In this document: piece after piece, positions 1 through 8,384 of the stretch
Numbering within the stretch: position 1 is the stretch's first letter
Layout of the letters: every line of letters starts with the position of its first letter
Origin: a candidate division KSB1 bacterium
Lineage (GTDB): Bacteria > Zhuqueibacterota > Zhuqueibacteria > JANLFK01 > Oleimicrobiaceae
Reading direction: 5' to 3'
Length of the DNA stretch: 64,000 nucleotides
Assembly: GCA_034506335.1 (NCBI GenBank)
Contig: JAPDPR010000001.1
Coordinates: 124,001 to 188,000, forward strand
Notes under the pieces: generated by a model
What the model was told of the DNA's origin: nothing
The model's input: only the letters and a program-made list of their open reading frames with translations
The model's database searches: none
Made by a program: the position numbers and the translations under genes

Positions 1-1
1 G

Positions 2-481
2 GTGGCTGAAGACGTCATGTTGGCTCGCCGCGTGCGCCAAGAAGGCGGACGCATAGTGTTCACCAACGGCTCCGACCTCGTGGACGTCCACTTTTATCAG
101 GGATTCCGTGAATCGTGGCACGGTTTGGCCAAAAGCGCCTTCCCCGCACTCCGCTATCGCCTCTGGCTTAGCCTCGCTATGGTGGGGTGCTTCGCACTGC
201 TGTTCCTAAGACCTGTTGTGGTCCTCTTGCAGTTGTGGTGGCAGGGGGAAAGAGAATCCTCTGCGGTGCTTCCCCACCTCTTCCACGCACTCATAAACGG
301 GGCCCTCTGGTACGCCATCGCCACTCACTTCCGCCTTCCCCGAAGAGTCGCCATCCTCTACCCTGTAACTGTTTTCCTGGCCACGCTGATGATGGCCGAT
401 TCGGTGTGGCGCTCCCTGAGAGGGGGCATCGGCTGGAAAGGGAGGGTGTACGAAGTGCAGGGTGGCACCGTGAGGCATTGA
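2..481 (+). CDS. Family 2 glycosyltransferase, C-terminal part (cut by window edge)
   Basis: The frame is open from base 2, so the start lies outside the window and only the last 159 codons are present. The opening residues AEDVMLARRVRQEG fit the conserved Glu-Asp region of membrane-anchored GT2 enzymes, where the acidic pair serves as catalytic base and the basic helix after it contacts the donor. Three hydrophobic segments follow (about residues 54-80, 92-109 and 114-134), the usual C-terminal membrane anchor of CrtQ/HpnB-like GT2 proteins. A polyisoprenoid or lipid acceptor would be typical for that group, but the substrate cannot be read here. It is followed after 59 bases by a flavodoxin gene on the same strand. 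Confidence 0.75.
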   Translation: MAEDVMLARRVRQEGGRIVFTNGSDLVDVHFYQGFRESWHGLAKSAFPALRYRLWLSLAMVGCFALLFLRPVVVLLQLWWQGERESSAVLPHLFHALINGALWYAIATHFRLPRRVAILYPVTVFLATLMMADSVWRSLRGGIGWKGRVYEVQGGTVRH

Positions 482-540
482 CGGGCACGCTAAAGGTGGA
501 GGGCCAGAGCGTTCCCCAACCCTTAGGAAAGGGAAGAGCA

Positions 541-1044
541 ATGAAAGTGCTGATTGTCTACGGAAGCAAGTACGGAGCAACTGCCGCAATCGCCCAAAGG
601 ATAGCCGGCGTGCTGGCGGAGGAAGGCCTGCAGGTGGCAGTGCTCCGGGCCGATGGAGTTAAAGACCTCCGCCCCTACGGCGCAGCAATCGTGGGCAGCG
701 CCGTCTACGCGGGACAATGGCGCAAAGAGGTGGTTTCCTTCGTCCGCGCCCACGCTGAAGAGCTCTCGCACATACCCGTGTGGTGCTTCTCCAGCGGCCC
801 TTTGGGCAGTGGTGACCCAGTGGAACTCTTGCACGGCTGGCGCATACCGAAGGCTCTTGAGTCGACCCTGCAAAGAGTGAGGCCCCGTGGCATAGCCGTG
901 TTCCACGGGGCCCTGGATGTAACCAAACTCAACTGGTTTGAACGAGCCATCGTCCGCCTTCTGAAAAGCCCGCGCGGGGACTTTCGCGACTGGGAGGCCA
1001 TTGCCGCCTGGGCCCGGGATATTGCGCTCGCCCTCAAAGGGTAA
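541..1044 (+). CDS. Flavodoxin-domain protein (HemG-like)
   Basis: A 167-residue protein with a single flavodoxin fold. The N-terminus VLIVYGSKYGATAAIA is the FMN phosphate-binding loop (GSxxGxT type) after the first beta strand. AIVGSAVYAGQW at about residues 49-60 is the second FMN loop typical of Flavodoxin_5 proteins such as HemG, the menaquinone-dependent protoporphyrinogen oxidase. The length is close to HemG (about 180). The ATG at 541 is chosen because a purine-rich ribosome site (AAAGGGAAGAG) precedes it; the longer open frame upstream overlaps the GT2 gene. HemG function is an inference: many Flavodoxin_5 proteins have other electron-transfer roles, and no heme gene lies nearby. Confidence 0.75.
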   Translation: MKVLIVYGSKYGATAAIAQRIAGVLAEEGLQVAVLRADGVKDLRPYGAAIVGSAVYAGQWRKEVVSFVRAHAEELSHIPVWCFSSGPLGSGDPVELLHGWRIPKALESTLQRVRPRGIAVFHGALDVTKLNWFERAIVRLLKSPRGDFRDWEAIAAWARDIALALKG

Positions 1045-1121
1045 CGACCACTGCGCCCAGAGGCCTAAAGGAGCACTGGCCTCACCAGTAATCCGCGCCG
1101 GCAGCCAGCGCCGCCACCAAG

Positions 1122-2228
1122 CTACCAGTTGGCAATCAGGATCTCCTCCAATTCCCCGCGATGCTTGGCGGGGTGCAAGTGGCACTCCATGATGCGCTCG
1201 TGTGGCAGCCGTGCCACGCGCTCTTTGAGCTTGTCCAACGCCTTGATGTTGAGCTCCACGGCCTTGTGCACCGGCATATTCTCCGGGTTAATGTCGATGC
1301 CAAAGTACCCATTGTAGCCGATGGCCCACAAGGCATACAGGAGCGCCTCGGCCTCGTGCGGGTTCACCACGCCGATGTTGTTGTCCTGGTCGTAATTGCC
1401 GTCGGGCTGGCTGTTCCAGTGGGTGTGGGCAAGCCGCCCTTCCATTGCCACCAGGGAAAACGCCGCCGGCAGGATCTCAAAGCTCATCTTGACATGCCCC
1501 ACCTCCGGATTGAGCCCCACAAGTGCGTGGCCCTGCTCCAAGAGTCGCCGGTTCTCCGGATGGCGGAGCTTCTTTTCAATGCGCTGTGCGGCCAAGATGC
1601 CCTCGGCAGTAGTGCGATAAATGTTGTTAGGCGCCGGCTCGTAGCCTTTCGGCTCAATGGCCACGCGCACCCCAGGCACCTCATCCATAGCCTCCGCAAG
1701 CGTGCTTTCGAACAAGTCCCACATGCGCATGAAGGGCATCCCGTGGAGGTAGCGGTAGCCGTCCATGCCCGGCCAGGAGATGGCCAAGTCAGCGCCCAAC
1801 TCCTTGACCAGCTTCAAACCGCCGACGGCAATCTCCTTGGCCCGCCTGCGTACCTCAGGGTCAGGATTGGACATGCTGCCGAACTCAAACATCTTGTCAT
1901 AAAAGTGGGAGAACGGCACCCCTACCAGGCGAATCCCTGTGTCTTTGGCCAGCTTTTGGTAAAGGTGCGCGTTTTCCTCGTTCACCTCTGCCGGATAATG
2001 CGCCTCGATACCCTTGACCCCTAACTTGGCCATCTCAGCCGCCATCTCGATCCGCTCCGGAATCGATGCTTCCGGCACAAAGCGCTCGTGGAAGCGACCA
2101 CCTCCGGGCGCGAAATACCAGATGCCGACTGACGGCTTAATCTCGAGGTCTTTTCGCAAATTGGCCAACATGACCTCAGGATCTACAGCTTTCTTCTGAA
2201 ACCGAATGTCAGGCAAACGGTAACTCAT
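1122..2228 (-). CDS. Xylose isomerase-like TIM-barrel sugar isomerase
   Basis: A 368-residue TIM-barrel protein. The order of metal-ligand motifs matches xylose isomerase: Glu in VAIEPKGYEP, Glu and His in GLNPEVGHVKM, His/Asp around HTHWNSQPDGNYDQD, and Asp in GIDINPENM. GLNPEVGH is close to the GVNPEVGH motif of class I xylose isomerases. The protein is somewhat shorter and diverged elsewhere, so the sugar (xylose, rhamnose or another aldose) is not certain. It lies 254 bases downstream of a secreted GH3 glycosidase on the same strand, which fits use of a plant-type oligosaccharide. The ATG at 2228 is preceded by a GGAAGGAGCG ribosome site. Confidence 0.75.
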   Translation of the reverse strand: MSYRLPDIRFQKKAVDPEVMLANLRKDLEIKPSVGIWYFAPGGGRFHERFVPEASIPERIEMAAEMAKLGVKGIEAHYPAEVNEENAHLYQKLAKDTGIRLVGVPFSHFYDKMFEFGSMSNPDPEVRRRAKEIAVGGLKLVKELGADLAISWPGMDGYRYLHGMPFMRMWDLFESTLAEAMDEVPGVRVAIEPKGYEPAPNNIYRTTAEGILAAQRIEKKLRHPENRRLLEQGHALVGLNPEVGHVKMSFEILPAAFSLVAMEGRLAHTHWNSQPDGNYDQDNNIGVVNPHEAEALLYALWAIGYNGYFGIDINPENMPVHKAVELNIKALDKLKERVARLPHERIMECHLHPAKHRGELEEILIANW

Positions 2229-2482
2229 TTCAGCGCTCCTTCCTGTTGCAAATACGCGTCAATCGTCAGACACGGCCCTCGCCCGCCGCGCACGCCCATG
2301 CGGATACTCGAGGCGGGAGTCTGTCGGCAGCCCGACGAGGCGTGTGAGGCGAGGCCATCGTCAGATAGAGTACGGCCCTTGTCCCCCCGGGGCTGATACG
2401 AAGGCACTCGGTGCAGCCGTGCACATTCAATTTGGCGCGCGGCCCGGCGCAGGGCTGAGGTGCACCGCACCTGCCGTCTTGC
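2229..2482. other. Intergenic region, no gene or clear signal
   Basis: This 254-base stretch between the GH3 gene and the xylose isomerase-like gene holds only short antisense frames. I see no hairpin with a T-tract and no convincing promoter. The two genes may be co-transcribed. Confidence 0.5.
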
Positions 2483-5140
2483 TTACTCCTTCACGACCTC
2501 CAACTGCGAACGGAGCCGGATGTCCTCGGAAGAGCTGCCCACCATTATCTCAAAGGTTCCGGGCTCCACCACAACCCGGAGGTCACGGTCCAGCATCGAC
2601 AGCTCTTCACGCCCCAGGCGGAACGTGACTGTGGTCTTCTCGCCTGGCTTGAGATGGATACGCCGGAAGCCCTTAAGTTCTTTCACCGGCCGCGCGACGC
2701 TCGCCACAACGTCGTGGATGTAGAGCTGCACCACCTCGTCCCCTGCCCGCGGGCCCACGTTTTCCACCTCCACGCTCACTGTGGCCGTGCCCGTAGGTGG
2801 TATGGTCTGCGGTTCAATGCGCAGATTCCGGTAGGCAAAGGTGGTGTAACTCAAACCATGGCCGAAAGGAAAGAGGGGCTTTCCGCTCAGGTCCACATAG
2901 TCCCAACCACGGCCCGTGGGTTTGGGGTTATAGTACAAAGGCAATTGTGCCACCGAAAGGGGAAAAGTGATCGGGAGTCTACCCCCGGGATTGTAGTCGC
3001 CCCACAGCACCTCAGCCACGGCAGTACCTGCCTCCTCGCCGCCGTACCAGGCCTGGAGCACCGCCGGCACCTGGTCCAGCCAGGTGCGCATGGTCACCGC
3101 ACTCCCCGTTTGCAGCACCACCACCGTGGGCGTTCCTGTGGCGGCCACTGCTTTGATCAGCTCCTCCTCTTCCGCAGGCAGGTCCAAGTTCGCCCGGTCG
3201 CGCCCTTCTCCCTCAATGATGCCCACCACCACGATTGCCACGTCCGCCTCCTTGGCCGCCGCAACTGCCTCGTCTCTGAGCTTGTGCTCCTGCGGCTGCA
3301 GGTCCCAGCCCAGGCTGGCAAAGGCGTACCCAAGATTCTCGTAGTACTCGATCACCAGGTCATACTCACGCCCCTTTTCCAAGGTGACGGTGACCACATC
3401 GGTGGTGGCGCTGCGGTCGACCCACATGTCCACCAGCAGCTTACCATCGAAGTACAGCCGCACGCCGTCGTCGGTGGTGATGCCTAATTGGACCCGGCCA
3501 CTAACAGGCGAGACCAACTTACCCGACCACCGCGCGGAAAAGCAGTCGGTGGGCAGCGAAGGATCAGGACCGTCGCCGGCCCAGTCGAAATGGATCACCG
3601 GATCGATGCGTACCAGGGCTGGCTCGCCTGCCAGGTCCTTGTTGGCAAAATACTCGGCGCGCAGCCCATGTTCACCAGGCTTTCCACCGGTGGGAATAAG
3701 GTACTGGGTGGGGATGACGGGCAACATCGCCGGAGTGATCTCACACCCTTTGGCATAAAGCACCTTCACGCCTGGCCTTGCCTTTTTCATAGCCTCCAGC
3801 ACCGAAACGGTCTTTGTCCCCCAACCGCTATAGCCGCCAAGCTTGACCTCGTCGGCAAGAGCCCCGATCAGCGCCACTGCCCTTGTCTCCTTTTTCAGTG
3901 GCAGCAGTCCTCCCTCGTTCCGTAAGAGCACTATGGCTTTGCGGGCAGCCTCTGCAGCGAGGGCGCGATGCTCGGCGCAGTCGTTCACCCGCGCCGCCTC
4001 CTTTGGATCCGCGAAAGGATTGTCAAACAAGCCAATGCGGAACTTTGCAGTCAACACCCGTCGCACCGCCTGGTTAAGCGTCTCCTCTGAGACCAGCCCC
4101 TCCCGCACGGCCTGCAAGAGCGGCTCGCCGTAAATGTACACGTTGGGGAGCTCCACATCGAGGCCGGCGTTGATGGCCTGCGCCGCCGCCTCCTTTTCGT
4201 TGGCCGCAGTGTGGTGCATGTTGTAGATGCCGGCCACAGAGCCATAGTCCGAGACCACAAATCCTTTGAATCCCCACTCCTTGCGCAGCACCTCAGTCAG
4301 CAGCCACGGGTGCGCCGAACAGGGCGTCCCGTCGTAAGAGTTGTAGGCGGCCATTACCGAAGTGGCACCTGCCTCCTGAAAGCAGGCCTTGAACCCTGGC
4401 AGGTAGACTTCCCGCATCAGGCGCTCAGTGAAGTGGACCGGATGGCTGTCGCGTCCTCCGTCGCCGAGGTTGGCGGAGTAGTGTTTGGGCGTGGTGATCA
4501 CACCTAGCTCCTCAAAGGGCTTGCAGAATGCCACGCCCATGCGCGCCGTCAGGTAAGGGTCTTCGCCATAGGTCTCTTCCACGCGCCCCCAGCGCACGTC
4601 GCGGGCGATGTTCACCACCGGCGAAAGCACCTGGCGAATCCCACGACTTTTTGTTTCCAGGGCAATGGCCCGCGCCACCCGCTCCATCAGGGCCGTGTCC
4701 CAGGTGGCTGCCAGGCCGATCGCCTGCGGGAAACTAGTGGCGCCGTTCCCCACCAGACCGTGCAGCGCCTCATCGTGCATGATCACCGGTATGCCCAGGC
4801 GCGTCTTTTCCACCATGAACTTTTGGATGCGATTGAGCTTTTCTGCTGCCTCCTTAGGCCCGTGAGAACGGAGAATGCACCCCAGGTTACCAATCCCTTT
4901 TTCTGTGATGAAATTAGTGCCCTCCACCTCGCGAATCAGACACTGCAACTGGGCGACCTTCTCTTCCACTGTCATGCGGGAGAGGAGGTCTTCAACTCTC
5001 CGCTCGACAGGCAATTTGGGGTTCTTGTAATCAGGTGTGCCGCCCCGTGCCTGACCATGAGCAAAGGCGGCCAAAACCCAGCACCCTGCCGTGAGCAAGG
5101 CACACCAGGCGAACAGCAGGCTCTTTGTGTTGAGTACCAT
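2483..5140 (-). CDS. Secreted GH3 beta-glycosidase with inserted PA14 domain
   Basis: An 885-residue exported enzyme. The ATG at 5140 starts a clear signal peptide (MVLNTKSLLFAWCALLTAGC, cleavage after AHGQA) and has a GGAGGG site just upstream; an ATG at 5170 with its own GGGAGG site is also possible. The GH3 N-terminal barrel follows, with the nucleophile Asp in GFVVSDYGSV. A PA14 carbohydrate-binding domain (from about AEYFANKDLAGEP to SLGWD) is inserted in the C-terminal sandwich, as in many beta-glucosidases that cut long substrates. A fibronectin III-like domain ends the protein (from about ATVSVEVENVGPRAGDEVV). It probably releases glucose or xylose from oligosaccharides in the periplasm; beta-glucosidase versus beta-xylosidase cannot be decided. 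Confidence 0.9.
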   Translation of the reverse strand: MVLNTKSLLFAWCALLTAGCWVLAAFAHGQARGGTPDYKNPKLPVERRVEDLLSRMTVEEKVAQLQCLIREVEGTNFITEKGIGNLGCILRSHGPKEAAEKLNRIQKFMVEKTRLGIPVIMHDEALHGLVGNGATSFPQAIGLAATWDTALMERVARAIALETKSRGIRQVLSPVVNIARDVRWGRVEETYGEDPYLTARMGVAFCKPFEELGVITTPKHYSANLGDGGRDSHPVHFTERLMREVYLPGFKACFQEAGATSVMAAYNSYDGTPCSAHPWLLTEVLRKEWGFKGFVVSDYGSVAGIYNMHHTAANEKEAAAQAINAGLDVELPNVYIYGEPLLQAVREGLVSEETLNQAVRRVLTAKFRIGLFDNPFADPKEAARVNDCAEHRALAAEAARKAIVLLRNEGGLLPLKKETRAVALIGALADEVKLGGYSGWGTKTVSVLEAMKKARPGVKVLYAKGCEITPAMLPVIPTQYLIPTGGKPGEHGLRAEYFANKDLAGEPALVRIDPVIHFDWAGDGPDPSLPTDCFSARWSGKLVSPVSGRVQLGITTDDGVRLYFDGKLLVDMWVDRSATTDVVTVTLEKGREYDLVIEYYENLGYAFASLGWDLQPQEHKLRDEAVAAAKEADVAIVVVGIIEGEGRDRANLDLPAEEEELIKAVAATGTPTVVVLQTGSAVTMRTWLDQVPAVLQAWYGGEEAGTAVAEVLWGDYNPGGRLPITFPLSVAQLPLYYNPKPTGRGWDYVDLSGKPLFPFGHGLSYTTFAYRNLRIEPQTIPPTGTATVSVEVENVGPRAGDEVVQLYIHDVVASVARPVKELKGFRRIHLKPGEKTTVTFRLGREELSMLDRDLRVVVEPGTFEIMVGSSSEDIRLRSQLEVVKE

Positions 5141-5284
5141 GGCACCCTCCCTGCAAAAGTCCGTGATCATGCTTGCCTCCCTTTCCAAAAAGGCCTATCC
5201 CCAGTCACCCCCGGGCGCACCAACCTTCATCGCGCGCAGTGCCGCGAAATCGGCCTGACTGTGCCAGACGAGAGGACCTTCTTC

Positions 5285-6208
5285 TCAACACCCTTGTAAG
5301 CCACAGCACTCATCGGACGTTTCGATCTCGATGGTGCTGTGGTGCACATTTTGAAGGCCCAGCACCCGCCGGCACTCTTGTTTGATGCGTAGCATCTCCT
5401 CTGCGGTCGTGCCGGGAGCTACTACCGCGTGAAGGGTGAGGACATTGTACTGCCCGTCCATGGACCAGACATGCAGGTCGTGCACTGAACAGACACCCGG
5501 CACCTTGCGCACGGCCCGTTCCAAGCCTTCAAGGTCCACCGCCTCCGGGACAGATTGCAAAAAGATGCCAGCTGCCCTGGCAAGGTTGATCCACACCCTC
5601 CAGACTACGAAAAGGGTAATGGCCACAGAAAGAGCGGGATCCAAGAAGAGCGCGTTGGTGAAGTGCATCACCACACTGGCGACCAACACCGCGGCCCATC
5701 CGAGCACATCTTCCAGCAGGTGCAGCATGGCGACCCGCTCGCTGAGGCGCTCACCCTTGTGCAGGCGCCAGGCGGCCGCCCCGTTGACCACTACGCCGAG
5801 GACCGCCAACGCCAACATCCCGCCGGTGTGCACCGGATGCGGGGCAAACAAGCGCGGTATTGCCCGCCACAGTACCATTGCCGCGCCGACCAGAAGCAGG
5901 AGTGAATTAGTCACCGCCCCCAAGAGCGAGAAGCGACGATAACCAAAGGTGTAGCGCTGAGTTCGAGCACGTCTGGCGAGCTTGTCCAAGTACCAGGTTA
6001 GCCCTAAGGAGAGGCTGTCGCCCAAATCATGGAGGGCGTCGGAGAGGATGGCCAAGCTATTAGTCAGCACACCCCCGATCAGTTCCACCAGGGTAAAGCC
6101 CAGATTGAGAAAAAAGGCGACCCGGAGGTTCCCGGTATCGTGCGGTGCCACTTGCGGAGGTGAACAACACCTATCTCGTTCCTGCGCAGTGGGCATAGGC
6201 GTCTTCAT
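5285..6208 (-). CDS. Cation diffusion facilitator (CzcD/ZitB-like metal exporter)
   Basis: A 307-residue inner-membrane protein with six predicted spans and a cytoplasmic ferredoxin-like C-terminal domain. The metal-site residues of the CDF family are visible: HDxxD in ALHDLGDSLSLGL on span 2 and HxxxD in MLHLLEDVLGWA on span 5. The C-terminal domain has HDLHVWSMDGQYNVLTLH, typical of zinc-exporting members. A Cys/His-bearing tail (DECCGLQGC) follows and may bind metal. It would export Zn(II) or a similar ion by proton exchange. The ATG at 6208 is the first one that keeps the normal family N-terminus; the open frame runs further upstream without homology. It lies 114 bases downstream of upp on the same strand. 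Confidence 0.9.
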   Translation of the reverse strand: MKTPMPTAQERDRCCSPPQVAPHDTGNLRVAFFLNLGFTLVELIGGVLTNSLAILSDALHDLGDSLSLGLTWYLDKLARRARTQRYTFGYRRFSLLGAVTNSLLLLVGAAMVLWRAIPRLFAPHPVHTGGMLALAVLGVVVNGAAAWRLHKGERLSERVAMLHLLEDVLGWAAVLVASVVMHFTNALFLDPALSVAITLFVVWRVWINLARAAGIFLQSVPEAVDLEGLERAVRKVPGVCSVHDLHVWSMDGQYNVLTLHAVVAPGTTAEEMLRIKQECRRVLGLQNVHHSTIEIETSDECCGLQGC

Positions 6209-6322
6209 GTCAGCGACAATGGCTTTCTTCTGGGCTCCGAAGGGCCGCTTCCACCTGGAGACTTTCGCGCATGACTGGCGCCAAGGGCCGAAAGGGCGCA
6301 CCCAATTGCGGTGAACTTGCTC

Positions 6323-6946
6323 TTACCTTGTCCAGAACAGGCGGTCTCCACAATCACCTATCCCCGGCACGATGTATCCCTGCTCATCAAGGCGCTCGTC
6401 GATGTGGGCGCAGTAAATCTCCACGTCCGGGTGCGCGGCATGCAGGGCATTGATCCCCTCCGGCGCAGCCAGCAAACAAAGGTGTCGAATGGACGTGGCG
6501 CCGCGCGCCTTCAGCGAGGAAGCGGCTGCCACCGCCGAGCCGCCGGTGGCCAGCATTGGGTCCAACACATACACTTGGCTCTGCCTGAGCTCCGGCACCT
6601 TGCAGTAGTATTCCACCGGCTCAAGCGACTCGTGATCGCGATAGATGCCGACAAACCCTACCTTGGCCAAGGGGATGAGCCGGAGAAAACCATCCAGCAT
6701 TCCCAGACCCGCGCGCAGAATGGGGACAACCACCACATCATCGTCCAGCCATTCAGCAGTGGTGCTCGCCAGGGGTGTCTCGATGGGGATGGGGCGTGTG
6801 CGCAGATTACGCGTGGCCTCGTAGAGCATGAGATAGGTGATTTCGTTCACTAACTGCCGAAAGAGCCAGGGTTCCGTCTGCTTCATGCGGACCAGGCCCA
6901 GTTTATGCCTGATGAGCGGGTGCTCAGTGACTACTACGGCGCCCAT
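6323..6946 (-). CDS. upp: Uracil phosphoribosyltransferase
   Basis: A 207-residue enzyme, nearly the same length as E. coli Upp (208). It makes UMP from uracil and PRPP in pyrimidine salvage. The PRPP loop is YVLDPMLATGGSAVAA, the N-terminal HPLIRHKLGLVR and the uracil-binding C-terminus GYIVPGIGDCGDRLF are all typical. The ATG at 6946 is chosen for its AGGAG site 8 bases upstream; the longer frame would run through the promoter region. A strong sigma70 promoter lies 39-67 bases upstream. A larger nucleoside salvage operon sits at 43.8-51 kb. Confidence 0.96.
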   Translation of the reverse strand: MGAVVVTEHPLIRHKLGLVRMKQTEPWLFRQLVNEITYLMLYEATRNLRTRPIPIETPLASTTAEWLDDDVVVVPILRAGLGMLDGFLRLIPLAKVGFVGIYRDHESLEPVEYYCKVPELRQSQVYVLDPMLATGGSAVAAASSLKARGATSIRHLCLLAAPEGINALHAAHPDVEIYCAHIDERLDEQGYIVPGIGDCGDRLFWTR

Positions 6947-6984
6947 GGGGTCTCCTGATTCTCGCCTCCGCATAACTTGGCGCA

Positions 6985-7013
6985 AATATACGGAATTTTC
7001 GCGCAAATGTCAA
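6985..7013 (-). promoter_or_regulatory. Sigma70 promoter of upp
   Basis: On the minus strand, TTGACA (7013-7008) and TATATT (6990-6985) are separated by exactly 17 bases. This near-consensus promoter points at upp, leaving a leader of about 30 bases. Confidence 0.8.
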
Positions 7014-7061
7014 AAGCGAAATGCACATTCCGGTGGTTCCCAGGCGACCACGTACATGGGG

Positions 7062-8384
7062 CTACGAGCCGGCCACAGTCAGCTCACCGATTTTGACGGT
7101 AGGACCAATGACGCTGCGCCGCAACTCCAGGTCATTTCCCACCATCTCAATACCCTCCAGCATGCGCCCCAAGTTGCCGGAAATGGTCACTTCGGCCACG
7201 GGATAAACCACCTCTCCCCCCTCGATCCATAGGCCAAATGCCCCTCGTGAAAAGTCCCCGCTGACCGGGTTGAAACCCGACCCCATTGTACTCGTCACCA
7301 AAAGCCCCTTGTCCACCGAGGCAATGATGTCCTCCGGCGAGTGCGGGCCGGGGGCAAGGTAAAGGTTTGTGGGCCCGGAGGCGTTCCCAGTGGAGCGCAT
7401 GCCAAGCTTGCGTGCCGAGTAGGTATCAAGGAGGTAGCTTCGCAACAGACCATTTTCGATGACTACAGTCGTGCGCGTCGGCACGCCTTCGCCATCGAAG
7501 GGTCGGGTACCAGGAGCCCCAGGAATGAGGCCTTCGTCGACCACGCGCACTTGGCGCGAGGCCACCTCCTGACCTAACTTGTCTACCAAGAAGGACTGGC
7601 GCTGATAGATCGCTCCGCCGTTCACGCACGCGTAGAGGAGCCCCAAGAGCTGACCGGTCACCTCCGGCTCGAACACCACGGGGACGTTCTGGGTCGGTAC
7701 CTTACGCGGTCCGATGAGGCGAATCAGGCGCATGAGGGCCTTCTGGGCGACCATTTCCGGCGGCGGCAAATCGGCCAGATGGCGCCTGCTCTCGTACCAC
7801 CCTTCCTCCACCAAGTCATCTCCTGAACCCGCCTGCAAATAGACACCGAGAGCGATGCTCGTCGCCTCGTACCAGCCTCTGACCCCGAGGGAGTTTGCAA
7901 TGAAAAACTCACCCACATGCGTCTCACAACTGGCGCCATAGGAGTTGGCGACTCGTGGGTCGGCCAAGCAAAGCTCCTCGGTCTTGAGCGCCAAGCGAAT
8001 CTTCTCCTCTGCGGGCATGCGCGCCACCTCGGGGTCAGAGAGACGCAAGGCAGCGATGTCCACACTCAGCTCCTCCTTCTCCGGCAGTCCAGCAAAGGGA
8101 TCGGCATGCACCAGACGTGCACGCGCCACCGCTCCAGCAATAAGTCGTTCCAGCGTGGCACGGCTCAAATCAGACGAAGAGGTACTCGCCACGCGTTGGC
8201 CCACGATGACGCGTGCACCCATGCTCAGGGCACCCGCCTCTACCAGATGCTCGATTTGACCCTTGCGCACGCGTACGGAAAACTCGGTGCCGCGGCCGAT
8301 GGCTACTTCTACCTGGTCCGCCCCAGCTCGGCGGCCATAGTTAACCAACGACTCGGCCAGTGTCAGAAAATCGATCCTTTTCAC
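7062..8384 (-). CDS. pmbA: TldE/PmbA-family protein (partner of TldD)
   Basis: A 440-residue member of the PmbA/TldD modulator-of-gyrase family. In characterised bacteria TldD and TldE form a heterodimeric metalloprotease that clips leader peptides (for example microcin B17) and degrades CcdA. This subunit lacks the HExxGH zinc motif found in its neighbour, as expected for the TldE half, and has the C-terminal signature region around GNLGRMLEGIEMVGND. The GTG start at 8384 has a GGGAGG site and overlaps the tldD stop by 4 bases, so the two are translationally coupled and probably made in equal amounts. No RiPP precursor is visible nearby. Confidence 0.9.
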   Translation of the reverse strand: MKRIDFLTLAESLVNYGRRAGADQVEVAIGRGTEFSVRVRKGQIEHLVEAGALSMGARVIVGQRVASTSSSDLSRATLERLIAGAVARARLVHADPFAGLPEKEELSVDIAALRLSDPEVARMPAEEKIRLALKTEELCLADPRVANSYGASCETHVGEFFIANSLGVRGWYEATSIALGVYLQAGSGDDLVEEGWYESRRHLADLPPPEMVAQKALMRLIRLIGPRKVPTQNVPVVFEPEVTGQLLGLLYACVNGGAIYQRQSFLVDKLGQEVASRQVRVVDEGLIPGAPGTRPFDGEGVPTRTTVVIENGLLRSYLLDTYSARKLGMRSTGNASGPTNLYLAPGPHSPEDIIASVDKGLLVTSTMGSGFNPVSGDFSRGAFGLWIEGGEVVYPVAEVTISGNLGRMLEGIEMVGNDLELRRSVIGPTVKIGELTVAGS